Source: Butyrivibrio sp. INlla16 | GTDB taxonomy: Bacteria; Bacillota; Clostridia; Lachnospirales; Lachnospiraceae | Assembly: GCF_900104155.1 (NCBI RefSeq) | Contig: NZ_FMYB01000007.1 | Location: 62,001-126,000, forward strand | Length of the DNA stretch: 64,000 nucleotides | Direction of reading: 5' to 3' | Shown here: one piece after another, positions 32,651 through 41,704 of the stretch | How positions within the stretch are numbered: the stretch's first letter is position 1 | Layout: each line of letters opens with the position of its first letter | Notes under the pieces: model-generated | What the model saw: only the letters and a program-made list of their open reading frames with translations | Told to the model about the DNA's origin: nothing | The model's database searches: none | Position numbers and translations under genes: made by a program

Positions 32651-34357
32651 TTATTTAATCACCGCTCCTGTATGCTCGACGTAAATACTCTGAACATCTG
32701 CAATACCACCAAGTCCTGCAATCTGACAATCAATGCTCTCAAAAGAGCCGTCTGCTTCGAAGCCGCTCTTCCATGAATCCTCGTCGTCACCTGCCATGTC
32801 ATTATTTGCATGATCACCTGCAACAACCATAAGAGGACGAAGAATTACCTTCTTGTAACCATTTTCCTTAACCTTATTAATAACTTCTGTTAATGCAGTC
32901 TCTTCAGGCTCACCTTCAACAGTTCCGATGAAAACGTTCTCATAGCCAAGTTTATCCATCTGTGTCTGCATCTGGCTATAGGTAACCTTAGCTGTATGTG
33001 ATGTGCCATGTCCCATAAATACAAAGGCTGTGCCATCTTCTTTTGCTGCATCAAGGCTGTCAAAGCCGGCTGTCTTCACAGCTTCTGAAGTAATAGCCTT
33101 AGCTACGGCTTCTTTATCTTCATTTATCTCGGTTGCATCTTTTCCTACTTCGCCAAGAAGAGGCTCAGCAATAGCAGCCGATTCGAATTTATCCTTATAG
33201 GATTCAACCACCTCGGTGAGCTCATCATACTCGGCGCCATGCATAAGATGTGTAGGCTGTACTACGAGATTTTTAACTCCGTTGTCTACAGCTCTCTGCA
33301 TAGCCTGTTCCATGTTATCAATCTTTTCGCCGTCCCTTGCGTTAACGTGGTTGATGATGATCTGTGCTGTGAAGGCACGTCTTACTGACCAGTCGGGATA
33401 TGCCTTTGCCAGTGCTTTTTCTATACCACCGATATCCTCGGCTCTGCTGTCATTGAAGGAGGTACCAAAGCTGACTACCAAGAGCTCATTATCGCCGATA
33501 TCATCACCATTGAGTGGATCGTCCTTGGAAGCATCGCCTGTATCTCTTCCGAAGTAATCGGGATCAGCGTCTTCACCCTCTACCATTTCCTTCTGCTCAT
33601 CAGTAAGGGCATCCCACGCTTTCTTAGCTTCCTCGCAAAGAGAGTCTGTCTCCTCACTCCAAGTCTGTACATATATTGAATCAATAAGCTCTGCTACTTT
33701 GTCTGCCGCCACTTTGTCGTCTCCTGCTTCTGCATCTTCACTCTGAACATCAGATACTGTTACCTCATGGTCATACCACTTACCCTTTGTTCCGATGAGT
33801 GCAAGCTGGAAGGGCTCATCAATTGCAGGAACGGGTACGTCAAAACCGTAAACCTCTTCTGTTGTTCCATCTTCGTAGGTAACGCTGTCTGTTGTGGGCT
33901 CAAGAAGAACTGCTCCATCCTTTTGTGCATCCTCAGCTGTTCCGGGGAACAGATTAACAATGTTCTGAGAAGGAAGTGTAATATGAATTGTCATCTCACC
34001 GTTTTCTACCTTGAGTGTCCCTCTATCATCAAGTGCTTCATTAATATGGAACATAGAACCGTCCGTTGTAAACTTAGCGCTGTAAGTTCCATCTTCAAGA
34101 GCACTGTCAGAAGACTCTCCTACTTCCTCTTTTACTTCTTCAAGTACTTCCTCTGCTGCTTCCTGCACTTCTTCAGCAGCTTCTGTAGCCGCTTCCTGTA
34201 CTTCATCTGAAGCTTCTGCAGCTGCCTCATTTACAGCTTCCTCACCTGCACTTGCAACTTCGTTTACTGCTTCCTCCGTTTCCTTGGAATCGCAGCCTGC
34301 CATAGCAGATGCGACCATCATTGCAGCCAGAATGACTGCGAGTGTTCTTTTTTTCAT
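32651..34357 (-). CDS. cbiK: Surface lipoprotein: NEAT-like domain fused to CbiK cobaltochelatase
   Basis: 568 residues. Signal peptide and lipobox SAMAGC (Cys22). About 28-80: an Ala/Glu/Val heptad-like linker. About 88-203: NEAT-like domain (DGTYSAKF, DGSMFHINEALDD like the SM-x-x-Y region of NEAT, VENGEMTIHITLPS, and KWYDHEVTVS like the YDHxY strand). About 290-568: sirohydrochlorin cobaltochelatase CbiK (LLVVSFGTSFNDSR, His370 in VQPTHLMHG, His450 in FMGHGTSH, and His516 in VAGDHANND, the metal ligands of the family). Exported CbiK forms are known from Desulfovibrio, but CbiK in biosynthesis is usually cytoplasmic. It is the first gene of the cobalamin operon, directly behind the riboswitch. 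Confidence 0.85.
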   Translation of the reverse strand: MKKRTLAVILAAMMVASAMAGCDSKETEEAVNEVASAGEEAVNEAAAEASDEVQEAATEAAEEVQEAAEEVLEEVKEEVGESSDSALEDGTYSAKFTTDGSMFHINEALDDRGTLKVENGEMTIHITLPSQNIVNLFPGTAEDAQKDGAVLLEPTTDSVTYEDGTTEEVYGFDVPVPAIDEPFQLALIGTKGKWYDHEVTVSDVQSEDAEAGDDKVAADKVAELIDSIYVQTWSEETDSLCEEAKKAWDALTDEQKEMVEGEDADPDYFGRDTGDASKDDPLNGDDIGDNELLVVSFGTSFNDSRAEDIGGIEKALAKAYPDWSVRRAFTAQIIINHVNARDGEKIDNMEQAMQRAVDNGVKNLVVQPTHLMHGAEYDELTEVVESYKDKFESAAIAEPLLGEVGKDATEINEDKEAVAKAITSEAVKTAGFDSLDAAKEDGTAFVFMGHGTSHTAKVTYSQMQTQMDKLGYENVFIGTVEGEPEETALTEVINKVKENGYKKVILRPLMVVAGDHANNDMAGDDEDSWKSGFEADGSFESIDCQIAGLGGIADVQSIYVEHTGAVIK

Positions 34358-34377
34358 AATTGTTCTCCTTTACAATT

Positions 34378-34403
34378 AAAAAGTCCTCACCGAAGCGAGG
34401 ACT
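34378..34403 (-). terminator. Attenuator terminator of the cobalamin leader
   Basis: Minus strand AGTCCTC (34403-34397), an 8-base loop, GAGGACT (34388-34382), then TTTTTAATT. It lies between the riboswitch and the cbiK start. CGAGGA in the leader (34470-34465) can pair with TCCTCG of the terminator stem (34401-34396), giving a competing antiterminator. Confidence 0.7.
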
Positions 34404-34507
34404 AATTTGCGCACAAAATATAAGCAAATGCATTGCATTTACCTACAGGCTTCGTACGGTCAATTCCTCGTGACCTGATATGAAATAATATCTTTCATAT
34501 CCTTGTA

Positions 34508-34718
34508 CGACGACAGGCAGGTCTCCCGGCTGATTGATTCCGCAGTTGTTATCTATTAACTGATAAGATTTTCGCTGCTGCGCTTTTTCTGCCTTCCCGG
34601 ATCACTCCAGTGACATATTAGAAAAAGCTCTCAAAACACGGTGACGAGATCGTGCGGGATTCACACCCGCTTCCCTTTTCACTTGCGCAGCCTAACGCCC
34701 GCAAGCACCTTCCGTCTT
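34508..34718 (-). promoter_or_regulatory. Cobalamin riboswitch
   Basis: On the minus strand the leader shows the class hallmarks in order: AAAAGGGAAG, GGGTGTGAATCCCGC (hairpin), the CACTGG motif with GGGAAGGC, and the B12 box region GCCGGGAGACCTGCCTG at about 34533-34516. It should bind adenosylcobalamin and shut off the 17-gene operon, most likely through the terminator at 34378. Confidence 0.92.
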
Positions 34719-34737
34719 ATTCAATTTACATTCACAT

Positions 34738-34766
34738 ATAATAGCACACTTATATGATCTGCTCAA
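34738..34766 (-). promoter_or_regulatory. Promoter of the cobalamin operon
   Basis: Minus strand TTGAGC (34766-34761), 17-base spacer, TATTAT (34743-34738) preceded by TGTGC, a possible extended -10. Transcription would start a few bases before the riboswitch. Confidence 0.65.
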
Positions 34767-34775
34767 ACTCTAATA

Positions 34776-34811
34776 AAATGGGGGACCGCCAAAATTTGTG
34801 CCAGGTCCCCC
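34776..34811 (-). terminator. Terminator after the chemoreceptor gene
   Basis: Minus strand GGGGGACC (34811-34804) and GGTCCCCC (34787-34780) with the loop region between, then ATTTTATT. It separates the chemoreceptor from the cobalamin promoter. Confidence 0.65.
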
Positions 34812-34877
34812 CGTTTATAATAAATCCCTCTATTCTGCTATTTTTATTAGCTTTCTCTTACATCTTGTCACAGACTA

Positions 34878-36617
34878 TCAGTTTTCCTTGAAGTAGCTTA
34901 TTGTCTTTGTAAGATCATCTGCAAGAGACTGAAGCTGTTCAGCTGATTCATTAATAACCGTAAATGTAGCATTCAGTTCCTGCATGGAAGCATTGGTTTC
35001 CTGCGTTGATGCTGCATTTTCTTCTGATATAGCTGACAGATCCGCAATTATCTCAATCAGCTGATCCTTTGCAGAAGTAAGCTGCTTAGCAAGTTCTGCT
35101 ATGTTGTCTGCGCTGGTTGAAACATTAACAACATTGGAAGCCATGGTCTGCATGTTTTCCTTGGTTGTTTCAAGCTGCTCAGACTGTTGTCCGAAATTCT
35201 CATTCAGCTTCTGCATTACAAGAACTGATGCTTCTGAATCCGCAACGAGCTGATCAACAATCTTCTTGATCTCATCAGCACTCTTACTGGACTGCTCAGC
35301 AAGCTGTCCGATCTCTGTTGCAACAACCGCGAAGCCTTTTCCTGCCTCACCCGCTCTAGCTGCTTCAATTGAAGCATTAAGTGAAAGAAGGTTGGTCTGT
35401 GAAGCAATACTTGTAATAGCTTCGGAGAAAGTAGATATTGATTTAGCCGATTCATTTGTGGAATCGATTGTCTCACCGATCTCCTTAACTGATGTCTGCA
35501 CCTCTGAGCTTGATCTGATCAGATTATCGAGAGCCTCCATCGCCTGGTCGCAGGCACCCTTCATCTCGGTTGCATAGCCGTCAAGCTGCTCAACGTTATT
35601 TGCAATATTCTCAATATCGTTTCCGATATGCTGAGTATTGTTTGCTGCATTTTCAATGCTGTCTGCCTGGCTTACAGCGCCCTTCGCAATCTCGTCAACC
35701 GCTGTACTTACAAGTCCTGAAGCTTCGGTAGCCTGACCTGCTGAAGTTGAAAGCTCGCTTCCTTCACGTTTCAGCTCATTAGACATTTTCACAGTAGTTC
35801 TGATGACGTCTCCGAGCTTAGTACTGAGTGTCTGAGCTCCATCTGCAAGAATACCAAGTTCATCCTTCCTGGCAATAGATTCCTTGTCAATATCAAGATT
35901 AATTTGTCCCTGTGAGAGTTTATCAAGTTCTGCCGCAATCCCCTGCATCTTTGCAGATATTTTGTTTGCAATAACAAATCCTGTAATTGCAAGAATTAAT
36001 ACTATAAGAACAGTAATGATAGAAAGAAGAAGTATTACATTTGTTATAGCAGATGTAATATCATCACTTTCTCTCCCGGAAAAGACCATACCGATAATAG
36101 AACCATCAGTATTTTTCATGGCTACGTAATAGCCCATATATTTCTTACCCTCAATAGTGAGGTTATCAGCATAGTAGTCACTCCCACCTTTAAGCGTAGT
36201 ACTAATAACAGCATCCGAAGCCTTCGTGCCTACAAGACGTTCACTGGTTCCGGACTTCATTATTGTAGTTATTACACGGGTATCACCATAGAAAATGGTA
36301 TAGTCTATACCTGTTATTCCATGAAGTTCATCCATCAAATCCTGGTATTCATCAAACACCTCTGTCCCGCCTTTTGTCAAAACTTCATTATCATAGGCCC
36401 AATCGCCGTCCCAAACACTGTTCATCTCACTTGCAAGATGCGCAGTAGTTGCCTTTAATTCTTCTTCTGCAAGTGTTTTATAAGCTTTATTTATCTCAAA
36501 ACCACTGATAAGGTTCAGTAAAAGACCAATGCCAATAAATGAACCGACAGCAATATAAATAAGCTTATAGATTAATTTCTTTTTACGGGTAACGGGTGCT
36601 TGATTTGCATTTGACAT
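34878..36617 (-). CDS. Methyl-accepting chemotaxis protein
   Basis: 579 residues from the ATG at 36617 (GAGGGGGA upstream); an in-frame upstream start at 36692 would add a hydrophobic stretch and lacks a site. One membrane helix near 20-42, an extracellular Cache-like sensor of about 140 residues ([12 protein letters not shown], and [16 protein letters not shown]), a second helix near 190-215, a HAMP region, and a signalling domain with the highly conserved hairpin tip ([20 protein letters not shown]). The ligand cannot be read from the sequence. Ends with a monocistronic terminator. Confidence 0.93.
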   Translation of the reverse strand: MSNANQAPVTRKKKLIYKLIYIAVGSFIGIGLLLNLISGFEINKAYKTLAEEELKATTAHLASEMNSVWDGDWAYDNEVLTKGGTEVFDEYQDLMDELHGITGIDYTIFYGDTRVITTIMKSGTSERLVGTKASDAVISTTLKGGSDYYADNLTIEGKKYMGYYVAMKNTDGSIIGMVFSGRESDDITSAITNVILLLSIITVLIVLILAITGFVIANKISAKMQGIAAELDKLSQGQINLDIDKESIARKDELGILADGAQTLSTKLGDVIRTTVKMSNELKREGSELSTSAGQATEASGLVSTAVDEIAKGAVSQADSIENAANNTQHIGNDIENIANNVEQLDGYATEMKGACDQAMEALDNLIRSSSEVQTSVKEIGETIDSTNESAKSISTFSEAITSIASQTNLLSLNASIEAARAGEAGKGFAVVATEIGQLAEQSSKSADEIKKIVDQLVADSEASVLVMQKLNENFGQQSEQLETTKENMQTMASNVVNVSTSADNIAELAKQLTSAKDQLIEIIADLSAISEENAASTQETNASMQELNATFTVINESAEQLQSLADDLTKTISYFKEN

Positions 36618-36768
36618 AGAAAAAATCCCCCTCTCCAGACAAACGAAAAACCAAAAGAAAATTCTCTTATTAAATATTATAATAGCGTACAAATTTATAC
36701 AATATTATGTAAGCCCATATTGTGCGGTTTAATAATGTTTTAAGAATTTGAAAATAAGTTTTTTATAA

Positions 36769-36802
36769 TAAAAAATGCGCCGAAAATTTTTTCCGACGCA
36801 TT
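36769..36802 (-). terminator. Terminator after the first BspA-type gene
   Basis: Minus strand AATGCGTCGG ... CGGCGCATT followed by TTTTTATT, 27 bases after the stop codon. Confidence 0.75.
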
Positions 36803-36828
36803 CTGTCATAATCACTTATTTCAAATAA

Positions 36829-38061
36829 TTATTTACCAATCTTCTTAAGCTTTACTGAAGACATTCCAGACTTCTTCATAAGCTTCTTATACTTCTTATA
36901 GTTAGCCTTGTAAACCTTTACTACAATCTTCTTATCATTCTTGCTGAATGCTTTCTTACCGATTGAAGTAAGTGAAGCAGACTTAATTGTAACGGTCTTA
37001 AGCTTTTTGCTCTTTGCAAATGCTGATGCTCCGATAGTCTTCACGTTTGCACCAACTGTAACGCTCTTAAGCTTAGAGCAGTTATAAAGAGCCTTATCAG
37101 CTACTGAAGTTACCTTATACTCAACATTCTGGTGTGTTACGCTGTCAGGAATATTTACTGACTTAACCTTCTTATCTGTAACTGTTACAAATGAAACCTC
37201 ACCATCAGCAGTTACCTTATATGAATAGCCATCCTCTTCAAATTCTGTATCAAGAGCAACTGTCTCTACTGTTTCAGCCTTCTTCTCGGTCTCAGGAGCC
37301 TTCTGCTCTGTCTCAGTCGTCTTCTGCTGATCTTCCTTCTTCTCTGTTGAAGGAGTAGTTGTTTCTTCCTTAGTTGTCTTCTCTTCCTCTTTTACAGGTG
37401 TGGGAGCAGGTGTCTCTTCCTCGTCAGCAGGCTTTTCCTCTGCTTTACCAAAATCAATTTTAAGGTTAAAGCAATACTTACCACTATTTATTCCGGCATC
37501 AATACCGAACATTGCCTCTGCGCCGTAAAAAGGCATCAAAACGTCAGAAGCATGGTCTTTTCCCTGTGGAGTTGTCTGGTCAAGTAATTCACGTGTAATA
37601 CGTCTCTCATAAACACCTGTAGATGAACCTACATCGAAAATTGTTTTATTCTCATCCATTTCAAAATGAATGGTCTGTCCGGCTTCTTTATCAATAATAA
37701 TATTACCTGCTGCTCTAACAACTTTACCATCCTTCCATTCAGGATTTACGGTAAAAATAGTGTTCTTACCAAAAAGCTCATTGTAATAATTCAGCACACT
37801 AATAAAAGCAATATTTTTTGCTTCCTGAGAAAGCTGGCTCATAGTTTCACCCTTATCAAGATCTTCGGAAGAAGGTTGTGTGCCCTTAAATACTTGAACT
37901 TTTTCTTTGGAAAAATCGATTACGACTGTATCAATAGATTCCTTGACTGTATCAATAGATTCTTCGGCTGCGCTAGCCTGTGTCCCCACGAATGAGAGCA
38001 TACTTGTTGCTACTGCAAACGCCATAAGCGTGTTGCAAATTCTCTTAACTACTTTTTTCAT
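36829..38061 (-). CDS. Secreted BspA-type leucine-rich repeat protein with an unrecognised N-terminal domain
   Basis: 410 residues from the ATG at 38061 (GGAGGG upstream). Signal peptide to about residue 31. About 44-205: a domain starting DTVVIDFSKEK, with EAKNIAFISVLNYYNELFG, IIIDKEAGQTIHFEMD, GVYERRITRELLDQ and ending KIDFG; I do not recognise it. About 205-275: acidic Glu/Lys/Thr/Pro spacer. About 285-410: BspA-type LRR units (VTVGANVKTIGASAFAK, VTIKSASLTSIGKKAF) ending in a very Lys-rich tail (KKYKKLMKKSG). It is a paralogue of the next gene upstream. Likely surface-associated or secreted; role unknown. Confidence 0.78.
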   Translation of the reverse strand: MKKVVKRICNTLMAFAVATSMLSFVGTQASAAEESIDTVKESIDTVVIDFSKEKVQVFKGTQPSSEDLDKGETMSQLSQEAKNIAFISVLNYYNELFGKNTIFTVNPEWKDGKVVRAAGNIIIDKEAGQTIHFEMDENKTIFDVGSSTGVYERRITRELLDQTTPQGKDHASDVLMPFYGAEAMFGIDAGINSGKYCFNLKIDFGKAEEKPADEEETPAPTPVKEEEKTTKEETTTPSTEKKEDQQKTTETEQKAPETEKKAETVETVALDTEFEEDGYSYKVTADGEVSFVTVTDKKVKSVNIPDSVTHQNVEYKVTSVADKALYNCSKLKSVTVGANVKTIGASAFAKSKKLKTVTIKSASLTSIGKKAFSKNDKKIVVKVYKANYKKYKKLMKKSGMSSVKLKKIGK

Positions 38062-38152
38062 TATTCCCTCCATTGAATATTTATAGTTGTCCCCTCTAGC
38101 CTTAAACATAATACGATATTACGTTTTTCTAAGCAATGCATTTTTTTACTAA

Positions 38153-38180
38153 AAAAGCGCCGGTATTATCCGACGCTTTT
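38153..38180 (-). terminator. Terminator after the second BspA-type gene
   Basis: Minus strand AAAAGCGTCGG, loop, CCGGCGCTTTT then TTAG. The flank (38134-38163) is almost identical to 40405-40434, so the spacer was duplicated along with the gene. Confidence 0.75.
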
Positions 38181-38183
38181 GTA

Positions 38184-40319
38184 TTACTTTATCTTCTTAA
38201 GCTTTACAGAAATTTTTACCTTCTTAAGCATCTTCTTATATGATTTGTAACTTGTTTTAGGAACTTTAACTACAAGCTTCTTAGAATTCTTGAAGAATGC
38301 TTTCTTGCCGATTGTCTTAACTGAAGCAGATTTAATTGTTACGTTCTTAAGCTTTTTGCATTTAGCGAAAGCGGAAGCACCGATTGAAGTAATATTTTCA
38401 CCAACAGTTACGCTTGTAAGCTTCTTGCAACCGCAAAGTGCCTTATCAGCAACAGCAGTTACTTTAAAGGTATTGTTCTGATAAACAACTGTATCCGGAA
38501 TAGTTACTGACTTAGCTGTCTTATCCGTGATTCCAACAAATGCAACCTCATCAGCTGATGTTACCTTATATGAATAACCATTGTCCTCAAACTCTGTATC
38601 AACAGCAGGTGTTTCTACTGTCTCATTCTTCTTTTCTTTTGCAGGCTCTGTCGCTGTAGCAGGTGTCTTCTCCTCTGCTTTATTTTCTGCAGCCTGGTTC
38701 TCTTCATTATTAAGAGGTTCCTCTTTAACAGGTGTAGGAACTTCTGAGTTTTTCTCCTCTGAAGGTTTCTCCTCTGTTGCAGGCTCTTCCTTCTTCTCTT
38801 CCTCTACAGCAGGAGTATCTTCCTCAGTCTTAGGCTCATCTTTCTTCTCTTCCAAAGCCTTAGGATCGGGCTCACCAAATACTATCTGAAGCTTGAAGCT
38901 CTTCTCGCCGTTTTCATCTTCTATTGTATCCACTCCGTAATAGCCCTTTGCTGCCATGAAAGCACCTTCAGGATCATTTCCGGCTACATTATTTTTCAGA
39001 AGACTCTCTGTAATAACAATTTCATATGTTCCCGATGCAGCGCCTGCATAATAGGTTGTACCGTTCTCGTCAGATTTGATGTTGATGATCTGATTAGCAT
39101 TACGGTCAAGTACTAAACGACCAACTCCTGTACTCATGCTATCTGTTGAGTCATACTCAGCAGTAAATAGATTGTAGTAGAAAAGCATTGCTGACATAAA
39201 CACAACATTCTTTTCTTCATCTGTCTTAGCAAGTTGTGCAATCTCATTGAAATCACCACTTGTTATAGGCTGGTTGAGACACTGTGTCTTATCCTTAGAG
39301 AAATCAATTACTACAGTGTTGTTAACTTCTTTCTTCTCATCCTCAACTACAGGAACCTCTTCTGAAGGCTTTTCCTCTTCCTTCTTCTCTTCCTCAACTA
39401 CAGGAGTCTCTTCCTCAGTCTTAGGCTCGTCTTTCTTTTCTTCTTCTACAGCAGGAGCATCCTCCTCTGTCTTAGGCTCATCCTTCTTTTCTTCCTCGAC
39501 AGGTGCCGGATCCTCCGTAGGTGTTTCTAATGAAGGCTCTTCGTTCTTGTTATCTTCTGTAGAATCATCTTCTGCTTTCTGCGCATCACCGAAATTGATT
39601 ATAAGATTGAATTCAGGATTGAATTCGTTTATTGCATCAGGGTTATAATTATCATTAAAGAAAAATGAATTAACACCATAAAAAACACAAGCACCAAACA
39701 AAGCCATCTGTGCATCATCTTCAGCAGAACCGGTTGCACTTCCGGATGTTTCCAACAAATCTTTATATTTAATAACCGTCTCATAAGTACCTGAGCTTTC
39801 GGAAGCATCAAACACTGTTCCTTCAGTGCTTGCCTTAAATTTTATATACTGGCCAGCAGCCTCATCAATAATAAGACGTCCCTCAGCAGTTGCTGCTCCA
39901 TCATAAAAATCCAACTCTTCTTTGAATAAATGGTTATAATTATGAAGTGAATTTATATACACAACGTTCTTTGCTTCGTCTGTAAGGTCTAGATCTGTAA
40001 TATTATCAAGATCATTTGTATATAAAGGTTTTCCATCATACCTCTGAATCTTATTCTGTGAGAAATCAATAACGACTGTATCAACTCGATTACTCCAGTC
40101 GATACTAGTCATTAATTTTGCTAATTTTTCGGAAAAACCACCCTGTCCAGCCTGACCATTCTCATCATTAGCCCCGGACTCGCTATTTGCTTCATTTTCA
40201 TATAAAGCTCCTGACTCATCCTCAGCTGCCTGCGCCCCAATGCAGGCATTAGAAAACATGCTAACTGCAACGGAAAGCGCAATTAGCATGTTACCCATAC
40301 TACGTACTACCTTCTTCAT
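38184..40319 (-). CDS. Secreted BspA-type LRR protein with two copies of the unrecognised domain
   Basis: 711 residues. Signal peptide to about 32. Domain copy 1 at about 88-254 (DTVVIDFSQNKIQ, EAKNVVYINSLHNYNHLF, LIIDEAAGQYIKF, SSGTYETVI, LIINFG). Copy 2 at about 344-491 (NTVVIDFSKDKTQ, EKNVVFMSAMLFYYNLF, LVLDRNANQIINI, ASGTYEIVI, LQIVFG). Between and after them are tandem acidic repeats of the type VEEEKKDEPKTEEE (about 282-338 and 492-575), then LRR units (about 595-711) with a Lys-rich end. The tandem repeats could vary in number between strains. Paralogue of the 36829 gene. Confidence 0.78.
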   Translation of the reverse strand: MKKVVRSMGNMLIALSVAVSMFSNACIGAQAAEDESGALYENEANSESGANDENGQAGQGGFSEKLAKLMTSIDWSNRVDTVVIDFSQNKIQRYDGKPLYTNDLDNITDLDLTDEAKNVVYINSLHNYNHLFKEELDFYDGAATAEGRLIIDEAAGQYIKFKASTEGTVFDASESSGTYETVIKYKDLLETSGSATGSAEDDAQMALFGACVFYGVNSFFFNDNYNPDAINEFNPEFNLIINFGDAQKAEDDSTEDNKNEEPSLETPTEDPAPVEEEKKDEPKTEEDAPAVEEEKKDEPKTEEETPVVEEEKKEEEKPSEEVPVVEDEKKEVNNTVVIDFSKDKTQCLNQPITSGDFNEIAQLAKTDEEKNVVFMSAMLFYYNLFTAEYDSTDSMSTGVGRLVLDRNANQIINIKSDENGTTYYAGAASGTYEIVITESLLKNNVAGNDPEGAFMAAKGYYGVDTIEDENGEKSFKLQIVFGEPDPKALEEKKDEPKTEEDTPAVEEEKKEEPATEEKPSEEKNSEVPTPVKEEPLNNEENQAAENKAEEKTPATATEPAKEKKNETVETPAVDTEFEDNGYSYKVTSADEVAFVGITDKTAKSVTIPDTVVYQNNTFKVTAVADKALCGCKKLTSVTVGENITSIGASAFAKCKKLKNVTIKSASVKTIGKKAFFKNSKKLVVKVPKTSYKSYKKMLKKVKISVKLKKIK

Positions 40320-40423
40320 TTCTGACTTCCTCCAACAAAAACTTTTTTCAATATATAGCTCCCCTCAAAGCACTTGATAGAATACTTCAAATAAAAAGAA
40401 ATCTCAATGCAATTTTTTACTAA

Positions 40424-40451
40424 AAAAGCGCCGGATTTTCCCAGCGCTTTT
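40424..40451 (-). terminator. Terminator after kdgK
   Basis: Minus strand AAAAGCGCTGG, loop, CCGGCGCTTTT then TTAG, about 90 bases after the kdgK stop. The remaining gap (40320-40423) must hold the promoter of the BspA-type gene; I saw no convincing one. Confidence 0.7.
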
Positions 40452-40538
40452 AACAGTTATTTCATTAACTTTCAATTATTTTTGACAACAACATATCAGT
40501 TTGTGATTATTTTCAAAAAAATGAAATTGCGTCAATAA

Positions 40539-41636
40539 TTATCTTTTTACTCGAGCACCGGCACCACCCATAATAGCTTCAACTTCTGAAACGGTTGCCA
40601 TTGTTGTATCTCCGGGTGTTGTCATTGCAAGTGCGCCATGAGCAGTACCGTAGTTTACAGCTTTCTCAGCATCCCCGGTAGTCATCAAGCCGTAAATTAG
40701 TCCTGAAGCAAAGGAGTCACCACCACCAACTCTGTCCAAAATCTCAAGGCCGTTATAATCCTTAGCCTTATAAATCTGCCCATCTGCCCAGCATAATGCA
40801 GACCAGTCATTTACTGTTGCTGTCCTTACTGTTCTTAGGGTAGTCGCAACCACCTTGAAGTTCGGATAAACCTTGGCTGCTTCATCTATCATCTTCTTAT
40901 AGCCATCAAGATTTAATTCCTTAAGATTTGCATCATTGCCTTCAATCTCAAAGCCAAGGCAGGCTGTAAAGTCTTCCTCGTTGCCGATCATGACATCAAC
41001 ATACTTAGCGATTTCCTTGTTAACCTCCTGCGCCTTCTTCTGGCCACCGATTGCTGACCACATCGAAGCTCTGTAGTTAAGGTCGTAAGAAACAACAGTT
41101 CCATATTTTTTTGCTGTCTTTATTGCTTTAACAACTGTATCAGCAGACTGCTCAGAAAGTGCAGCATAGATACCGCCTGTGTGGAACCATCTTACTCCCA
41201 GCTCGCCAAAGATATAGTCAAAATCGAAGTCTTTATCTGTAGCCTGAGAAATCGCTGTATTAGCTCTGTCTGAGCAGGAAAGTGCTCCTCTTATGCCGAA
41301 GCCTCGCTCAACAAAGTTGAGTCCATTTCTGCATTCACGTCCGATTCCGTCTGTCTTTTTCCAATTAATAAGTGAAGTATCAACACCGCCCTGAAGAATA
41401 AAATCCTCTACCAGATGGCCTACTTCATTATCAGCAAAAGCGGTGATAACACCTGTAGTCATACCAAAGCATCTGCGAAGTCCGCGGATTACATTGTACT
41501 CTCCGCCTCCTTCCCATACTTTAAATTCCCTGGCGGTACGGATTCTTCCTTCGCCGGGATCAAAACGGAGCATGATTTCTCCGAGTGAAACAGCGTCGTA
41601 TTTGCAGTCGTTTTTTGATTTTAAGTTTAAGTTCAT
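40539..41636 (-). CDS. kdgK: 2-keto-3-deoxygluconate kinase
   Basis: 365 residues from the ATG at 41636 (GGAGG just upstream; the longer frame to 41654 overlaps this site). PfkB-family sugar kinase: SLGEIMLRFDPGEGR at the N-terminus, YNVIRGLRRCFG, VSYDLNYRASMW in the middle, and the catalytic GGGDSFASGLIYGL near residue 305. Phosphorylates KDG to KDPG for the aldolase encoded upstream. Last gene of the eda-uxaC-kdgK set, which supports this substrate. Confidence 0.9.
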   Translation of the reverse strand: MNLNLKSKNDCKYDAVSLGEIMLRFDPGEGRIRTAREFKVWEGGGEYNVIRGLRRCFGMTTGVITAFADNEVGHLVEDFILQGGVDTSLINWKKTDGIGRECRNGLNFVERGFGIRGALSCSDRANTAISQATDKDFDFDYIFGELGVRWFHTGGIYAALSEQSADTVVKAIKTAKKYGTVVSYDLNYRASMWSAIGGQKKAQEVNKEIAKYVDVMIGNEEDFTACLGFEIEGNDANLKELNLDGYKKMIDEAAKVYPNFKVVATTLRTVRTATVNDWSALCWADGQIYKAKDYNGLEILDRVGGGDSFASGLIYGLMTTGDAEKAVNYGTAHGALAMTTPGDTTMATVSEVEAIMGGAGARVKR

Positions 41637-41652
41637 GGCTTCCTCCAAAACC

Positions 41653-41698
41653 ACCTCATCAGTCAGCTACGCTGACAGCTTCCCCTCAAGGGGAAGCC
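41653..41698 (+). repeat. Dispersed double-hairpin element, copy F
   Basis: CCTCATC, stem GTCAGC-TAC-GCTGAC, stem GCTTCCCCT-CA-AGGGGAAGC. Both stems differ from other copies with matching changes. It lies between uxaC and kdgK. Confidence 0.85.
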
Positions 41699-41704
41699 AG
41701 AGGT

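Noticed and set aside
36618-36692. A 25-residue extension of the chemoreceptor
   Set aside because: It would give an extra hydrophobic stretch not seen in the family, and it lacks a ribosome site.
39247-39648. Ser/Phe-rich plus-strand frames near 38581 and 39247
   Set aside because: They are the complement of the acidic tandem repeats in the BspA-type gene, not real genes.
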